Source: Candidatus Omnitrophota bacterium (lineage in GTDB: Bacteria > Omnitrophota > Gorgyraeia > Zapsychrales > Fredricksoniimonadaceae). Taken from it: a stretch of 39,106 nt of DNA. The notes below the pieces were generated by a model. The model made no database searches, was not told the DNA's origin, and worked only from the letters and a program-made list of their open reading frames with translations. Shown piece by piece: positions 37,489-39,106 of this stretch (position 1 is its first letter; every line of letters starts with the position of its first letter). Position numbers and translations under genes: made by a program. The stretch is from NCBI GenBank assembly GCA_015233375.1, contig JADFXW010000006.1, positions 1-39,106 of the forward strand, in the 5' to 3' direction.

Positions 37489-39092
37489 ACTCCCCCATTA
37501 CAGCTTCCCCCTGGGCAAGGCGCTTGCCCCCATTGCCCGCAAGCAGGACCAGGACAAACATCAGCGACATCGGGTGCCCCATATTTACACGTATGACCTG
37601 GTTTACATGAGGTTTGGCCAGCACCTCCGCAGACATTAGGTGCTGTATAACAATTACTCCCTGTGCAATTACATATGCCTTGATAACTACAACCAACCCC
37701 TCCCTCATTACATAAGCCTCCTGAGCAACAGAGTTGTCCATAGCCTCCGCATATTGTACAACTACCTGCAGAAGTGGAATCATTATTACAAATGCCGAAA
37801 CAACAAAGACCAACACCACCCTGGCACTTGCTCCCACATCCATTGCAATTATTAGGATCTGTCTGAAGACTCGTACATTGACCATTACAACAGGCGCCAG
37901 CGCAAGGTTGACCGTTACAAGTCCCTCCTGTTCCTGTACCAGATCCTGTCCCGCCACCACCGCCACATTTAGACCTACCGCCGTCTGTACTACAGGCGCC
38001 ACAACATCCACCACCACCCGCACAGCTACCAACATAATTCCCGTCCCCAACACACGCGACACACTGACCTTGACTATTAGCTTTTGTTCCTGGAGGACAA
38101 GAAGTACAAGTACCCCCACCGCAAGATGTTCCATTAGGACAGACATTACCACAACTGCCACAATTGTTATTATCACCCTGAGGATTTACACAAGCACCGT
38201 TACAAGAAATACCAGGAGCCTGACACCCATTCCCTGTTCCTGTACCTGTTCCTGTACCACAATTCACCTGACACTGCCCACTACAACAATTTTGGCCGCC
38301 AGGGCACATATTATTACAAACGCCACAATTAGCACGATCCGCCCCCATTGTATTCAAACACTGACCATTACAACAGGTCAAATTAGGAGGGCATGGTTGA
38401 GTTGGACTACACGATGAGACTACTAAACAGGTTCCGCTGCCTGGATCAAAATTTGTCCCTGCAGGACAAATACACTGACTTCCGTTAAAACAAACCATCC
38501 CAGATCCACCTGCACAAGCAACACCATCACAGCATGGTTGCTGATAACCACCACATGGAGATCCTGTACCCTCTAAACAAGGACAAACATTACCCGCATC
38601 AGGTGCCCCATATTGACACGCTTGCCCATTTAGACAAGCCGGTTGACCACATCCACCACACGGACCAGGAGGTGTGGCACAATTATTCCCTTGACAATTA
38701 CATATGCCTTGCGGACTACAACCAATCCCTGGATCATTACATAAACCTCCTTAACAGCAGGGAGCTCCAAATGCTCCACACCCTGTACAAGCACCAGCAA
38801 CCCCTCCCATATCACACTGGCCTCCACAACAAGCAACACCACCAATGGCATAGCAACTATTCCCACAAAAACCACAATTCACAGGATCTACGTGAGTATT
38901 GGTACATGTGCCATTACAACAGGATGAGCCAACAGGGCAAGTAAGACCATTACAAGTCTCTCCTGTCCCAGTCCCAGTTCCTGTACCTGAACACAGACAA
39001 ACTCCATGTCCCGGTGTAGTATCAAAGGGGCATCCTTCAGGACAAACACACTGGCCTCCAAAACCTCCAACTAATGATAATCCTCCACAATG
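37443..39092 (-). pseudogene. Cys-rich secreted repeat protein (Stig1-like modules), interrupted by an in-frame TAA at 38751-38753 and an apparent frameshift near 37465-37475; upstream end outside or at window edge
   Basis: Continuous Cys-rich frame with modules such as CCNGQCLNTMGADRANCGVCNNMCPGGQNCCSGQC, CNGACVNPQGDNNNCGSCGNVCPNGTSC and CCNGTCTNTHVDPVNCGFCGNSCYAIGGVACCGGQC, separated by GTGTGTGTG linkers. Confidence 0.65.
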
Positions 39093-39106
39093 TTATTCAT
39101 GTGGGG

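Noticed and set aside
37439-38176. Minus-strand 245-aa Val-rich ORF
   Set aside because: Alternative frame of the Cys-rich repeats; low complexity, while the Cys frame has coherent modules.
37640-38417. Plus-strand Thr/Ile-rich ORFs (e.g. TITTGASARLTVTSPSC...) opposite the Cys-rich gene
   Set aside because: Low-complexity antisense translation of a repetitive Gly/Cys/Thr coding region; also overlaps the minus-frame ORF 37439..38176, which is likewise out of frame.
37443-38500. CRISPR array suspected from regularly repeated short motifs (acaa/ccacc/tgttcctgtacc)
   Set aside because: Periodicity is that of Cys/Gly-rich protein modules and (Thr-Gly)n linkers; repeats are imperfect, unequal in spacing and in a coding frame. 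No cas genes.

Overview
Chromosomal-looking bacterial window, about 39.1 kb, with essentially all genes on the minus strand. I suspect an uncultivated Omnitrophota/PVC-type genome, but the sequence alone does not prove taxonomy. Contents: two tRNAs (Pro-CGG, Arg-CCT); a ferredoxin-nitroreductase; a half-size EamA transporter; a large MidA-type methyltransferase protein carrying several in-frame dispersed repeats; an NRAMP-related permease with a separate MgtE-N/CBS regulator; a TPR protein; apt; an HTH-less LacI-type sensor; a SigA-like sigma factor; ppdK; glycyl-tRNA synthetase; a ParA-CBM48 fusion; three tandem beta-barrel porin-like paralogs downstream of a complete pstSCAB-phoU operon; TamB-like and MarC proteins; ATP-dependent pckA; a CheX-like protein, a response regulator and a SPOR protein; a tight operon of unknown protein + zinc metallopeptidase + ATP-grasp ligase + exonuclease; and a Stig1-like Cys-rich repeat protein interrupted by stops and a frameshift. 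The best leads are: the 164-bp nested inverted repeat between pstB and phoU; the NRAMP-like permease with a remodelled metal site plus its split MgtE sensor; the ParA-CBM48 fusion; the multi-repeat invasion of one CDS; the porin array with covarying intercistronic hairpins and a structured leader; the peptidase/ATP-grasp operon; and the interrupted Cys-rich gene.
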